Source: [Eubacterium] saphenum
GTDB lineage: Bacteria > Bacillota > Clostridia > Oscillospirales > Ruminococcaceae
DNA: 42,817 nucleotides
Reading direction: 5' to 3'
NCBI GenBank assembly: GCA_004555855.1
Contig: SFJQ01000003.1
Coordinates: 1 to 42,817 of the forward strand
The notes beneath the pieces were generated by a model that worked only from the letters and a program-made list of their open reading frames with translations, made no database searches and was not told the DNA's origin. Within the stretch, counting starts at the first letter, position 1; each line of letters starts with the position of its first letter. Shown in pieces: positions 7,401 through 15,353 of this stretch. The position numbers and the translations under genes were made by a program.

Positions 7401-8505
7401 TCCGATCGTCCTCCTTCTTCTTTCTGCGATGCTTCTTTATCTCTCCGTCAATCGGCGGAGTGTTGTATTTGTACTTTTCGGGAATGACAATTTCCTGCGT
7501 ATCCGTGAGCTTTATGCCGCCGCTCTGAACAGTTGTCTTGGATTTCTCGAAGGAATTGACGTAGGTTCTTTTCCAGTAAACAAGGTTATCGACAAGTCGG
7601 TCAAAGCTGCTCCCGAGCGCGCCAGTAAGCAAAAGCGCAAACAAAAAGCTGCCCTCGGTCTGTCCGAAATAGCGGAACATCATCGTTATATAGCCGAGAG
7701 TCGCGCCGTAGAGAATTTTTCCCATCAGCTTTTCGGGAACGTTGTAGGGTTCTGCGGCAAGGAAAACCGTGCCGAACAGCAGATAGCCCGATGAAAACTC
7801 ATAGAAAACCGAGCTCCAGCCGCCGTTTTCACCGAAATCCGCTCTCGGGAAGAAAAACGCGAGTACCGCCGATACGACAAGCGTTGACATAACCGCAGCA
7901 AAGCTGTTTGTGCGGCGAAGCACAAGGCAAATTCCGCACACCAGAATAACCAGCATATAAACCGTTCCGATGCTCCCCGTCACAAATCCCATAAGCGTGT
8001 CAAGAATGCCTTTCGCGGGGACGTTTCCGAGCTTCAGAGAGTACTCGGTTGAACGGGTGAGCGCGCCCTCAAATTCCGCAAAAACAGGGTAAATCTCGCC
8101 GTATTTCGGAGCATAGAGCATCTCCGCGGGATAGCAGATTATGAGAAACGCCGTGGAAATCGCGGGAGGTGAGAAGATGATGTTGTCAGACGCGCCGAAA
8201 AGGTGCTTTCCGATAACCACGCACAAACCCGATGACAAGATAATCAGCCCCACAGGAACGCTCACGGGCATCATCATTCCCGCCGCCAAGCCCCAGAACG
8301 GCACGGCAGCGTCTTTTATATTATAGCGGATTTTTCTGATAAGGCAGCAGAGCGCGTCCACAAGCATACAGCACACAACGCTCATCACGCATATCAAAAC
8401 CGCGCGTATTCCCTGTAAAAATGCAGCGGGTACCAGAAGCATCGCCATTATAACCATACGCTCGAAATAAACCTTGTCCGGTTCGCGAGCAATATTCTTC
8501 GTCAT
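7384..8505 (-). CDS. RnfD/NqrB-like membrane subunit
   Basis: This 373-residue membrane protein of the RnfD/NqrB family has about nine to ten helices and a charged Lys/Asp-rich cytoplasmic tail. RnfD normally carries FMN covalently on a Thr in a D-x-x-(S/T)-G-A-T motif. The corresponding loop here reads GALTRST (residues 147-153), keeping Thr150 and Thr153 but losing Asp, Gly and Ala, so flavinylation is uncertain. HLFGASDNIIFSPPAI matches the family's N-F-NP-A region. It starts four bases after rpe and overlaps the RnfE-like gene. No flavin transferase (ApbE) is seen in the window. Confidence 0.85.
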   Translation of the reverse strand: MTKNIAREPDKVYFERMVIMAMLLVPAAFLQGIRAVLICVMSVVCCMLVDALCCLIRKIRYNIKDAAVPFWGLAAGMMMPVSVPVGLIILSSGLCVVIGKHLFGASDNIIFSPPAISTAFLIICYPAEMLYAPKYGEIYPVFAEFEGALTRSTEYSLKLGNVPAKGILDTLMGFVTGSIGTVYMLVILVCGICLVLRRTNSFAAVMSTLVVSAVLAFFFPRADFGENGGWSSVFYEFSSGYLLFGTVFLAAEPYNVPEKLMGKILYGATLGYITMMFRYFGQTEGSFLFALLLTGALGSSFDRLVDNLVYWKRTYVNSFEKSKTTVQSGGIKLTDTQEIVIPEKYKYNTPPIDGEIKKHRRKKKEDDRNDGGK

Positions 8506-8508
8506 CTA

Positions 8509-9171
8509 TCAGTTTCCTTTCAGCGCCTCGCAGACCGTTTTCATATCGGGCGCTTTAAAAAGTCCCGTTCCCGCAACGAGAACGTTTGCTCCCGCATTTA
8601 CCGCGGAAAAGCCTGTTTTTTCGTTAATTCCGCCGTCCACCTGAATGTCCAGCTTTTCAAAACCGTTTTGGTCGGCATATTCGCGCAGAACCTTGAGCTT
8701 CGGGAGCATATCGTAGATAAATCCCTGTCCGCCGTAGCCAGGCTCAACCGTCATCACCAAAATCATATCGCAAAGCGGGATATAATCGAAAACCGCCTCG
8801 ACGGGAGTTGCAGGCTTTATCGCAAGCGCGGATTTTTTCCCGAGTGAGCGGATTTCCCGCAGACAGCCCGAAATGTCACCCTTGCTTTCAAGGTGAATTG
8901 TAATAAGGTCAGCGCCCGCGTCCGCGAAAAATTTTATCTGGCTTTGCGGATTTTCCACCATAAGGTGAACGTCAAGCACTTTTTCGGTAACGCTCCGCAA
9001 GGATTTCAGCACGGGCGCGCCGTAGGTGATTTGCTCCACGAAATGCCCGTCCATAACGTCAAAATGAATCCAGTCAACGCCCGCTCTCTCGCACCGTCTG
9101 ATTTCGCTCTCCAAGTTCGCAAGATTACACGCAAGCAGCGAAGCCGAAACTATAGTTTCTCTAGCTGTCAT
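8509..9171 (-). CDS. rpe: Ribulose-phosphate 3-epimerase
   Basis: This 220-residue TIM-barrel enzyme interconverts D-ribulose 5-phosphate and D-xylulose 5-phosphate in the pentose phosphate pathway. Visible signatures are SASLLACNL at the N-terminus, HFDVMDGHFV with the catalytic Asp and metal-binding His, the second HLMVENP strand, VEPGYGGQGF and the phosphate-binding DGGI near residue 180. Length is normal. Start ATG 9171 has AAAGAGG upstream. It is the first gene of an operon with three Rnf-like genes and the glycosidase-like protein; a metabolic reason for that pairing is not evident. In many Firmicutes rpe instead lies with rsgA and thiN. Confidence 0.97.
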   Translation of the reverse strand: MTARETIVSASLLACNLANLESEIRRCERAGVDWIHFDVMDGHFVEQITYGAPVLKSLRSVTEKVLDVHLMVENPQSQIKFFADAGADLITIHLESKGDISGCLREIRSLGKKSALAIKPATPVEAVFDYIPLCDMILVMTVEPGYGGQGFIYDMLPKLKVLREYADQNGFEKLDIQVDGGINEKTGFSAVNAGANVLVAGTGLFKAPDMKTVCEALKGN

Positions 9172-9215
9172 TATTTCAAACCTCTTTTTTGTTAAAGTTC
9201 AACACATACACTTAT

Positions 9216-9244
9216 ATTTTATAATAAAATCGCGATTTAGTCAA
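9216..9244 (-). promoter_or_regulatory. Sigma-A promoter of rpe/Rnf-like operon
   Basis: TTGACT (9239-9244), 17-base spacer, TAAAAT (9216-9221) on the minus strand, about 45 bases before rpe. Confidence 0.7.
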
Positions 9245-9349
9245 GTGTCTAACGCTTATTTTCACCGATTTTTTATCAAGTGCGTTAAAATGTCATAAAC
9301 CTGTTAAAAAAATTTAAAGATATTTGTGTATTTTTGTTTGATTTCCCGC

Positions 9350-9378
9350 TTGAAAAAATTTATTTTGTGGTGTATAAT
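9350..9378 (+). promoter_or_regulatory. Sigma-A promoter of guaB
   Basis: TTGAAA (9350-9355), 17-base spacer, TATAAT (9373-9378). The leader is only about 33 bases, too short for a purine riboswitch. Confidence 0.8.
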
Positions 9379-9417
9379 AATAACAATATACACAATTGAA
9401 AACGAGAGGAGAATAAT

Positions 9418-10890
9418 ATGCTCAACTGTAATTTTGAGGAAAAATTTACCAAAGAGGGACTCACGTTTGACGATGTGCTGTTGGTTCCCGCAAGAAGCGA
9501 CGTTACTCCGAATATGATTGACATCAAGACAAATCTCACCAAAACAATCAGGCTCAACACCCCCATAATGACCGCAGCAATGGATACCGTAACCGAATCG
9601 AAAATGGCAATCGCAATCGCGCGTGAGGGCGGTATCGGCATTATTCACAAAAATATGACCATCGAACAGCAGGTTGACGAGGTTGACAAGGTAAAGCGCT
9701 CGGAAAACGGCGTTATCGTCAATCCGTTCTTCCTTTCGCCCGTGGACAGCGTTCGCGACGCAGACGCGCTTATGGGCAAGTATAAAATCAGCGGCGTGCC
9801 GATTGTCGAAAACGGCAAGCTTGTCGGCATTTTCACAAACCGCGACCTGCGCTTTATTTCAGACCCCGCGCAGAAAATCGGCGAGGTTATGACCAAGGAA
9901 AACCTCATCACGGCTCCCGTTGGAACAACCCTTGCGGGCGCGCAGGAAATCCTTCGCAGGCATAAGATTGAGAAGCTCCCGCTGGTTGACGAAAACGGCT
10001 ACCTCAAGGGACTTATCACAATTAAGGATATCGAAAAATCCGTTCAGTACCCGAACACGGCGCGCGATAACAGCGGCAGACTGCTCTGCGGCGCGGCAAT
10101 CGGCATTACGCCCGATGTTCTCGAAAGAGCGGGCGCGCTTATCAAGGCGCAGGCGGACGTGCTGGTTCTCGACTCGGCGCACGGTCACAGCAAGAACATT
10201 ATGGTTACGCTGGACAAGGTAAAGAGCGCGTTCCCGAACACACCCATCATCGCGGGCAATATCGCAACCGCAGAGGCTGCCGAGGATTTGATAAAGGCGG
10301 GCGCGGACGCGGTTAAGGTCGGTATCGGCCCCGGCTCGATTTGTACAACGCGTGTTGTCGCAGGTATCGGCGTTCCGCAGATTACCGCGATTTATGACTG
10401 CGCGTGTGCAGCGGCAAAATATGGCGTTCCCGTTATCGCAGACGGCGGCATCAAGTACTCCGGCGATATCGTCAAGGCACTTGCTGCCGGCGCGAATTGC
10501 GTAATGCTCGGTTCACTGCTCGCGGGCTGCGAGGAATCGCCCGGCGATGTCGAGATTTATCAGGGACGTTCGTTCAAGGTTTATCGCGGAATGGGCTCGC
10601 TTGCGGCAATGAAGCAGGGTTCTGCCGACAGATATTTTCAGGAGAAGGACAAAAAACTCGTTCCCGAGGGCGTTGAAGGACGCGTTCCTTACAAGGGAGC
10701 GGTTGCCGATACCGTTTTCCAGCTTGTCGGCGGCATCAGGAGCGGTATGGGTTACTGCGGCTGTCCGACAATCCCCGAGCTTCAGGAGAGAGCGAAATTC
10801 GTCAAAATCACCGGCGCGGGACTTCGCGAAAGCCACCCGCACGATATCCAGATTACCAAGGAAGCTCCGAACTACTCCGCAAGCTTTTAA
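9418..10890 (+). CDS. guaB: Inosine-5'-monophosphate dehydrogenase
   Basis: This 490-residue enzyme oxidises IMP to XMP with NAD+, the committed step of guanine nucleotide synthesis. The TIM barrel is interrupted by two CBS domains (about residues 95-210). The catalytic loop IGPGSICTTRVVAGIGVPQ carries the active-site Cys, and DGGIKYSGD and the GMGSLAAM phosphate/flap-side region follow. Length and order are standard. The ATG has GAGAGGAG upstream. The stop is immediately followed by the ATG of a flagellin methylase gene, so the two are probably co-transcribed up to the terminator at 12009, an unusual partner for guaB. Confidence 0.98.
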   Translation: MLNCNFEEKFTKEGLTFDDVLLVPARSDVTPNMIDIKTNLTKTIRLNTPIMTAAMDTVTESKMAIAIAREGGIGIIHKNMTIEQQVDEVDKVKRSENGVIVNPFFLSPVDSVRDADALMGKYKISGVPIVENGKLVGIFTNRDLRFISDPAQKIGEVMTKENLITAPVGTTLAGAQEILRRHKIEKLPLVDENGYLKGLITIKDIEKSVQYPNTARDNSGRLLCGAAIGITPDVLERAGALIKAQADVLVLDSAHGHSKNIMVTLDKVKSAFPNTPIIAGNIATAEAAEDLIKAGADAVKVGIGPGSICTTRVVAGIGVPQITAIYDCACAAAKYGVPVIADGGIKYSGDIVKALAAGANCVMLGSLLAGCEESPGDVEIYQGRSFKVYRGMGSLAAMKQGSADRYFQEKDKKLVPEGVEGRVPYKGAVADTVFQLVGGIRSGMGYCGCPTIPELQERAKFVKITGAGLRESHPHDIQITKEAPNYSASF

Positions 10891-12003
10891 ATGGGATTTT
10901 ACAACATCATCGAACCGAAATATTTCGGCGAGTTTAAATGCACAGGCTCGGCGTGTCCGCAGAACTGCTGCGGGCGCTGGGGGCGCGTTTTGTGGACCGA
11001 CGAGGAGTACGAGCGGCTGGTTTCGCGGGAAATGCCCGAGGAACTGCGCGTGAAAATCGGCTCGGCGTTCGCAAGGGAGCAAAACTTTTGGAACATCAGC
11101 TTAATCAATTCGGCTTGCCCGTTCCTCTCGGAGAACGGGCTTTGCTCGCTTCAGCTGGCTTTCGGCGAGGAAATCCTCTCGGCAACCTGCGCGATGTACC
11201 CGAGAGCGTCCGTTTTCAACAATTCCGTGCTGACGCGAGGCTGTTACACGAGTTGTCCCGAGGTTCTGCGGATTTTGTTCACCGATGAAAACGCGCTCGA
11301 TATCAGTCTGCGAACCGTTCAGGTGCGCGGAAACACGGTTGAATTTAAGGCGGTTTCCTGCGAAAATGAAGCAGATTTTGCGAAAAACCCCGCGCTTGCT
11401 TTCCGAAACGAGCTTTTCGGGCTGTTTTTCGACATAATTTCCGAGAAATCTGCGGCAATTGAAACAAATCTCGCAATCGGCGCGGCTGCCGCGAAAACGC
11501 TTTCCGAGGTGAACGAAAACGAGCTTCCCGAGGCGCTGAATCGGCTCATAGAACGGCTTGACGAAACAGATTTCCTTGAAGAACGCGAGTTTATGGAAAA
11601 ACGGCTTGTCGGTGAACTTTTCGCGGAATTGTTCGGGGAAAGCGCGCTGATTAACGGGAATTTCGATGAAAAGCAGCTTGCCGAGGGTGAAAAACGGCTT
11701 TCCGAGATTTTTGCGGGACGGGAATATTTTTTCCGAAATCTCGCGAAAAATTTGCTTTTTGAGCTGAAAATGCCGTTTTACCTCAAAGAGCGCGGGATTT
11801 TCGAGAATTTCCTCGTTTACGGTGCGGCGGTAACGCTTGCGGAATTTCTCGCGGCGGCTTGCGCGGCTGACGGGAGCGCAGAGCTTGTCCTAGAGCGGCT
11901 TGCCGAGCTTGACCGAATGACAGTTCACAGCAAAAATGCTGCCGAGAAAATTCTTGCGTTTCTTGAAAAAACGGATTTCAAATCCACAATTCAAGCGTTA
12001 TAA
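10891..12003 (+). CDS. fliB: Flagellin lysine-N-methylase, FliB family
   Basis: This 370-residue protein has the N-terminal FliB signature: YFGEFKCTGSACPQNCC with Cys17, 22, 26 and 27, a GRWGRVLWTDEEY segment, then a second Cys-bearing block containing CPFLSENGLCSLQ and CAMYPR. FliB proteins methylate surface lysines of flagellin, and the cysteines are thought to hold an iron-sulphur cluster. The ATG follows the guaB stop with no gap and no clear ribosome site, suggesting translational coupling. The flagellin gene at 25458-27221 is the natural substrate candidate. No other flagellar genes are in the window. Confidence 0.85.
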   Translation: MGFYNIIEPKYFGEFKCTGSACPQNCCGRWGRVLWTDEEYERLVSREMPEELRVKIGSAFAREQNFWNISLINSACPFLSENGLCSLQLAFGEEILSATCAMYPRASVFNNSVLTRGCYTSCPEVLRILFTDENALDISLRTVQVRGNTVEFKAVSCENEADFAKNPALAFRNELFGLFFDIISEKSAAIETNLAIGAAAAKTLSEVNENELPEALNRLIERLDETDFLEEREFMEKRLVGELFAELFGESALINGNFDEKQLAEGEKRLSEIFAGREYFFRNLAKNLLFELKMPFYLKERGIFENFLVYGAAVTLAEFLAAACAADGSAELVLERLAELDRMTVHSKNAAEKILAFLEKTDFKSTIQAL

Positions 12004-12008
12004 AAAAG

Positions 12009-12033
12009 TCCGTGGGAAATCCACGGATTTTTT
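12009..12033 (+). terminator. Intrinsic terminator after guaB-fliB
   Basis: Stem TCCGTGG/CCACGGA (12009-12015, 12021-12027) with loop GAAAT, followed by TTTTTTG. Confidence 0.9.
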
Positions 12034-12107
12034 GTGAGTAATTCTGATTTCAAACGTCTAATAAGTGAAAGCAAAAATCGATTTTTCTTTTGAAAGAAGG
12101 TGAGCCG

Positions 12108-12665
12108 ATGGGCAGCGGGGAAAGTGCTTACGCGCGGTATCTTGACGGCGATGAAACGGCGGTCGGCGAGATTATCCGCGATTATCGGGACGGGCTGACG
12201 CTCTACATAAACGGCTTTGTGCGTGATTTGAACGCCGCCGAGGAGCTTTGCGAGGACGCTTTCGTTAAACTTTTCACCAAGAAGCCGCGTTTTCACGGGA
12301 ACTCAAAATTCCGCACTTTCCTGTATTCGTTCGGAAGAAACGCCGCGCTCGACTACCTCAGGCGGGAAAAACGGCGGCAGAATATCGGGCTGGACGAGTG
12401 CGGGGAAATTTCCGATGATAAAAAAAATCTCGAGGAAAGATATCTTCGCGAGGAGCGCAAAAAAGCGGTTTACAAGGCGATGTCAAAGCTGAAAGACGAA
12501 CAGCGGCAGGTGCTTTGGCTGATGTATTTCGAGGATTTTTCCGCGAGAGAAGCGGCGGCGGTGATGAAGAAAACCTCTCACGCGGCGGAAACGCTTGCCT
12601 ATCGCGCCCGACAGGCTCTGAAGGCTGAACTGGAGAAAGAAGGTTTTACTTATGAAGACTTATGA
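12108..12665 (+). CDS. ECF-type RNA polymerase sigma factor
   Basis: This 185-residue sigma-70 family protein has region 2 (about residues 10-85: CEDAFVKLF, then FRTFLYSFGRNAALDYLRR) and region 4 (about 125-180: DEQRQVLWLMYFEDFSAREA, then a helix-turn-helix around KKTSHAAETLAYRARQALK). It lacks regions 1 and 3, as in ECF factors. ATG 12108 is preferred over an upstream in-frame TTG (12090) because AAGG lies seven bases before it. Its end overlaps the start of a one-helix membrane protein, the usual arrangement of an ECF sigma factor with its anti-sigma partner. Target promoters and signal are unknown. Confidence 0.9.
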   Translation: MGSGESAYARYLDGDETAVGEIIRDYRDGLTLYINGFVRDLNAAEELCEDAFVKLFTKKPRFHGNSKFRTFLYSFGRNAALDYLRREKRRQNIGLDECGEISDDKKNLEERYLREERKKAVYKAMSKLKDEQRQVLWLMYFEDFSAREAAAVMKKTSHAAETLAYRARQALKAELEKEGFTYEDL

Positions 12666-13485
12666 AGAAATGACGAAAAGCGTGCTGAAGCGGGTTCACG
12701 AGAACGAAGCCGCGCAGAAAAAACGCAGAACCGTTGTTTTAAGAACGGCAGTTCCCGTGTGTACAGCGGCGGCTGTTGTGGGAGCAGTTTCGTTTAGTCA
12801 ATTCAACAACAAAATTCCTACGGATAGCGGAATAATCGCGAACGGCGCGGGCGATGAGGGCGGAATTTCGGTCAGCAACACAATCGGCGCGACAATGGAC
12901 GAGAGCGGGAATATCTCTTACATCTACGAAAATTCCGAGATTGCCCAGACCGAAAGCAATTCACACTCGACTGCAAGCAGGGATATCGAGTTCAACTCCG
13001 CGCCAGATGACCTTGAAAAAGTGGGCTGTCTGCCGATGATTAACTATCACGAAAAGCTCTCTCCTGAGGAAGCGTCAAAGTACTACGGAATTGACCTTTT
13101 CGCGCCGGAAAAACTAATTTTGAACTGCACGGCAAAGTATGATGAGCTTGTTTTGCAGAAATGCGACGACAGGCTGGTTTATGACGGAAATTTCGTGGAA
13201 TATGAATTTTCGGGGAACACGGTTCTTGCGCTGTTCAGAAAGCAGTCGAAGTGGGTTCCCGCAAAGGAATACGAAACCGAGGATTTCGCGGGAACAGAAG
13301 TCACGTTCTTCAAGGACGGCGGCGAAATTCGCGCGGTTTTCGAGGTCGGCGAAACGCAGATTACGCTTTTGAGCAGCGATATGAAAAATGTGCTCAACGC
13401 AATCAAGGTGTTTATCAACGAGAACGAGCAGAATGAAAATCCCGCCGGAAACGAACTTGACGGTCCTGTTTCAACCAACAATTAA
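12652..13485 (+). CDS. Probable membrane-bound anti-sigma partner
   Basis: This 277-residue protein starts with a short basic cytoplasmic segment (about residues 1-27), one membrane helix (about 28-48: VVLRTAVPVCTAAAVVGAVS) and a roughly 225-residue extracellular part with a Ser/Asn-rich linker and a folded C-terminal domain. I recognise no named domain and no zinc-binding anti-sigma motif. The call rests on context: its start lies inside the ECF sigma gene and the topology fits an anti-sigma or sensor protein. AAGG precedes the ATG. A terminator closes this two-gene operon. Confidence 0.65.
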   Translation: MKTYEEMTKSVLKRVHENEAAQKKRRTVVLRTAVPVCTAAAVVGAVSFSQFNNKIPTDSGIIANGAGDEGGISVSNTIGATMDESGNISYIYENSEIAQTESNSHSTASRDIEFNSAPDDLEKVGCLPMINYHEKLSPEEASKYYGIDLFAPEKLILNCTAKYDELVLQKCDDRLVYDGNFVEYEFSGNTVLALFRKQSKWVPAKEYETEDFAGTEVTFFKDGGEIRAVFEVGETQITLLSSDMKNVLNAIKVFINENEQNENPAGNELDGPVSTNN

Positions 13486-13491
13486 AAGAAA

Positions 13492-13522
13492 AGGTCTGCG
13501 AAACATCTCGCAGACCTGTTTT
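13492..13522. terminator. Bidirectional terminator between sigma operon and patatin gene
   Basis: Ten-base-pair perfect stem AGGTCTGCGA/TCGCAGACCT (13492-13501, 13508-13517), followed by GTTTTTT on the plus strand and flanked by A-rich sequence on the other side. It separates two convergent genes. Confidence 0.88.
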
Positions 13523-14383
13523 TTAGCTTACAAGCATTGTCTTTGTCCACTCAACCAAATCGAGAATTTTCTCGTCCGCCTGAGAATAGCCGTCGTGATA
13601 GCTCTCCATAATCTTGTCGCTGTTCTTCTCGAACTTTGAAATCGCGGGGAGCGACGGGCGGAACACAAACGCTCTTCCCTCTTCCTCGAGCTTGTTCATA
13701 AGAGCTACCGTTTTCTCGTAACGCTCAACGCGCGTCATACAAGCCTCCACGAAATTCGGGTATTTCTTGTACATCGAGCCGATGACTTTCTTGTACTTCG
13801 CGTAATCGGTCGGGGGAGTTGCGCTTCCGGGCTTCGTGAGGATAATCACCAGCTTGTCGCAGCCCATTTCAAGCGCGTGTTCAATCGGGATACTGTCCGC
13901 GATGCTTCCGTCAAGATAGTGCTTTCCGTCAAGCTCAACCGGCGCGCAGAGCATCGGCACGGAACAAGTCGCCTTCGCTATCGTGAGCAGGCGCTCGTTG
14001 TCCTCGTACTCCGAGAAATACTCCGCTTCTCCCGTTTCAAGGCAGGTGCAGACGTATTCCGTTTCAATCCCGCTGTTATAATATGTATCAAAATCAAACG
14101 GGAACTGCTTATACGGATATTCATATACCATTTTGTCAAGATTTATGAGTTTTCTCGAGCCTAAAAACTGCCTGAACCCGTAGTACGACTCGTTTCGCGG
14201 AGCGTTTATCATCCGGCAGGTTCTCCCCACCTGACAGGAAACGTAGCTCATCGCGTTTCCGCCGCCCGCAGATACTCCGATTACATACGGGAAATTTATT
14301 CCTTCCTCCATAAGGCGGTCAAGCACGCCCGCGGTGAAAATTCCTCTGACCGCGCCGCCTTCCAAAATAAGTCCTGTTTTCAT
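13523..14383 (-). CDS. Patatin-like phospholipase family protein
   Basis: This 286-residue cytosolic protein has the patatin serine hydrolase core: the oxyanion-hole EGGAVRG (residues 8-14), the nucleophile elbow GVSAG with Ser38 and the catalytic Asp158 in LDGSIADSIP. The family hydrolyses acyl esters of lipids; the substrate is not predictable. The frame opens at TTG 14401, but ATG 14383 with AAAGGTGA just upstream is better and begins directly at MKTGLILEGG. It is convergent with the sigma-factor operon and follows a terminator, so it is probably transcribed alone. Confidence 0.9.
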   Translation of the reverse strand: MKTGLILEGGAVRGIFTAGVLDRLMEEGINFPYVIGVSAGGGNAMSYVSCQVGRTCRMINAPRNESYYGFRQFLGSRKLINLDKMVYEYPYKQFPFDFDTYYNSGIETEYVCTCLETGEAEYFSEYEDNERLLTIAKATCSVPMLCAPVELDGKHYLDGSIADSIPIEHALEMGCDKLVIILTKPGSATPPTDYAKYKKVIGSMYKKYPNFVEACMTRVERYEKTVALMNKLEEEGRAFVFRPSLPAISKFEKNSDKIMESYHDGYSQADEKILDLVEWTKTMLVS

Positions 14384-14427
14384 CGAAATCACCTTTTCCA
14401 AAATTTGCTGAAATTAATTGAAAGATA

Positions 14428-14463
14428 CAAAAAAATCACAGGGCATTTTTTCTGCTCCGTGAT
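14428..14463 (-). terminator. Intrinsic terminator upstream of the patatin gene
   Basis: Imperfect 11-bp stem ATCAC..GCA/TGC..GTGAT (arms 14435-14445 and 14453-14463, with one mismatch and one wobble), followed on the minus strand by a seven-T run. It ends the EAL-FkbM operon. Because it lies only about 50 bases before the patatin start it could alternatively act as a leader attenuator. Confidence 0.7.
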
Positions 14464-14554
14464 AATTTTATCATACAAACTTAAACTTTTTGTTAACTTT
14501 TTCGCGTTCGTAAACAATTCGTTTCATGGATTTTCGACAAAAATTGTCCACAAT

Positions 14555-15337
14555 TTACTCCTCTGTTTTGACGGTGTACACCTTTTCAAGCGTAACCTCG
14601 GGCTTTAATCTGCCCATTTCGTCATACGCTTCGGTTATCTGAAGCCCGAGCGCGCCGCCTCTTATACTGGTGAAATTCAGCGGATTTTGCGCGTCGGCGT
14701 CATAGGTGAATGCGAGCTTTACTGTTGCCGGAACATCGTCAACGCCCGTGAAAACCAGCCTGAACGAATCGCAGTCCGTGAACGCAAAAGCAGCTCCCGC
14801 ATTTCCGTCAAGCAAAACCGGGTCAACAACGTTGTTCCGCGCCTTGAACTCGAACTCTCCGTCCTCATCAATATCCTGCGAGTACACATTCTGCGCCGCC
14901 AGGACTTTTCCGTTCGCGATACCCGCCGTGAGCGTGAGATTTTTGTAGCGGAAATCCGGCTCGGTGGGGTTTCCGTCGCCGTCAAGACCATTGAAAACGC
15001 TTCCCGACAGCACAAACGTGTTCGTGTCCTCCTGCTCGAGATTGAGCGTGAAAACGGGCGCGTAGATTACATTCTGATAGGTCGCGAGAATTGTGGTCAT
15101 TTCCTCGGCAGTCAGGTTTCCGTTTTCATTTTCGTTCATCGCCGTGACAATCTGCGAGAGCGTTTCATTCGCGTTCAAATCTGCCGTGTAAACCCTCGTC
15201 ACATAGCACTGCGAGCCGTTTTCGCCCTTTATATCGCCGCAGTAAACCAAGTCGTGAGCATTGAGCATAAACACGATATAAAGCCCTATTCCTGCAATAA
15301 TCAAAACAATCAGTATAATTCCGATAACGATTTTCAT
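14555..15337 (-). CDS. Membrane-anchored protein of unknown function
   Basis: This 260-residue protein has an N-terminal uncleaved membrane helix (about residues 2-24: IVIGIILIVLIIAGIGLYIV) and an acidic extracellular region of about 235 residues. I do not recognise a domain. The segment after the helix contains a Cys pair (CGDIKGENGSQC), and the middle is rich in Asn, Asp and Thr with probable beta structure. It starts 16 bases after the FkbM methyltransferase stop with an AGAGG site, so it is the third gene of the EAL-FkbM operon. A surface or adhesion role is conceivable but unsupported by motifs. Confidence 0.75.
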   Translation of the reverse strand: MKIVIGIILIVLIIAGIGLYIVFMLNAHDLVYCGDIKGENGSQCYVTRVYTADLNANETLSQIVTAMNENENGNLTAEEMTTILATYQNVIYAPVFTLNLEQEDTNTFVLSGSVFNGLDGDGNPTEPDFRYKNLTLTAGIANGKVLAAQNVYSQDIDEDGEFEFKARNNVVDPVLLDGNAGAAFAFTDCDSFRLVFTGVDDVPATVKLAFTYDADAQNPLNFTSIRGGALGLQITEAYDEMGRLKPEVTLEKVYTVKTEE

Positions 15338-15353
15338 TTACAGCCTCTTTCTG

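Noticed and set aside
9379..9417. Purine riboswitch before guaB
   Set aside because: The leader between the promoter and ATG is about 33 bases and lacks the purine aptamer sequence.
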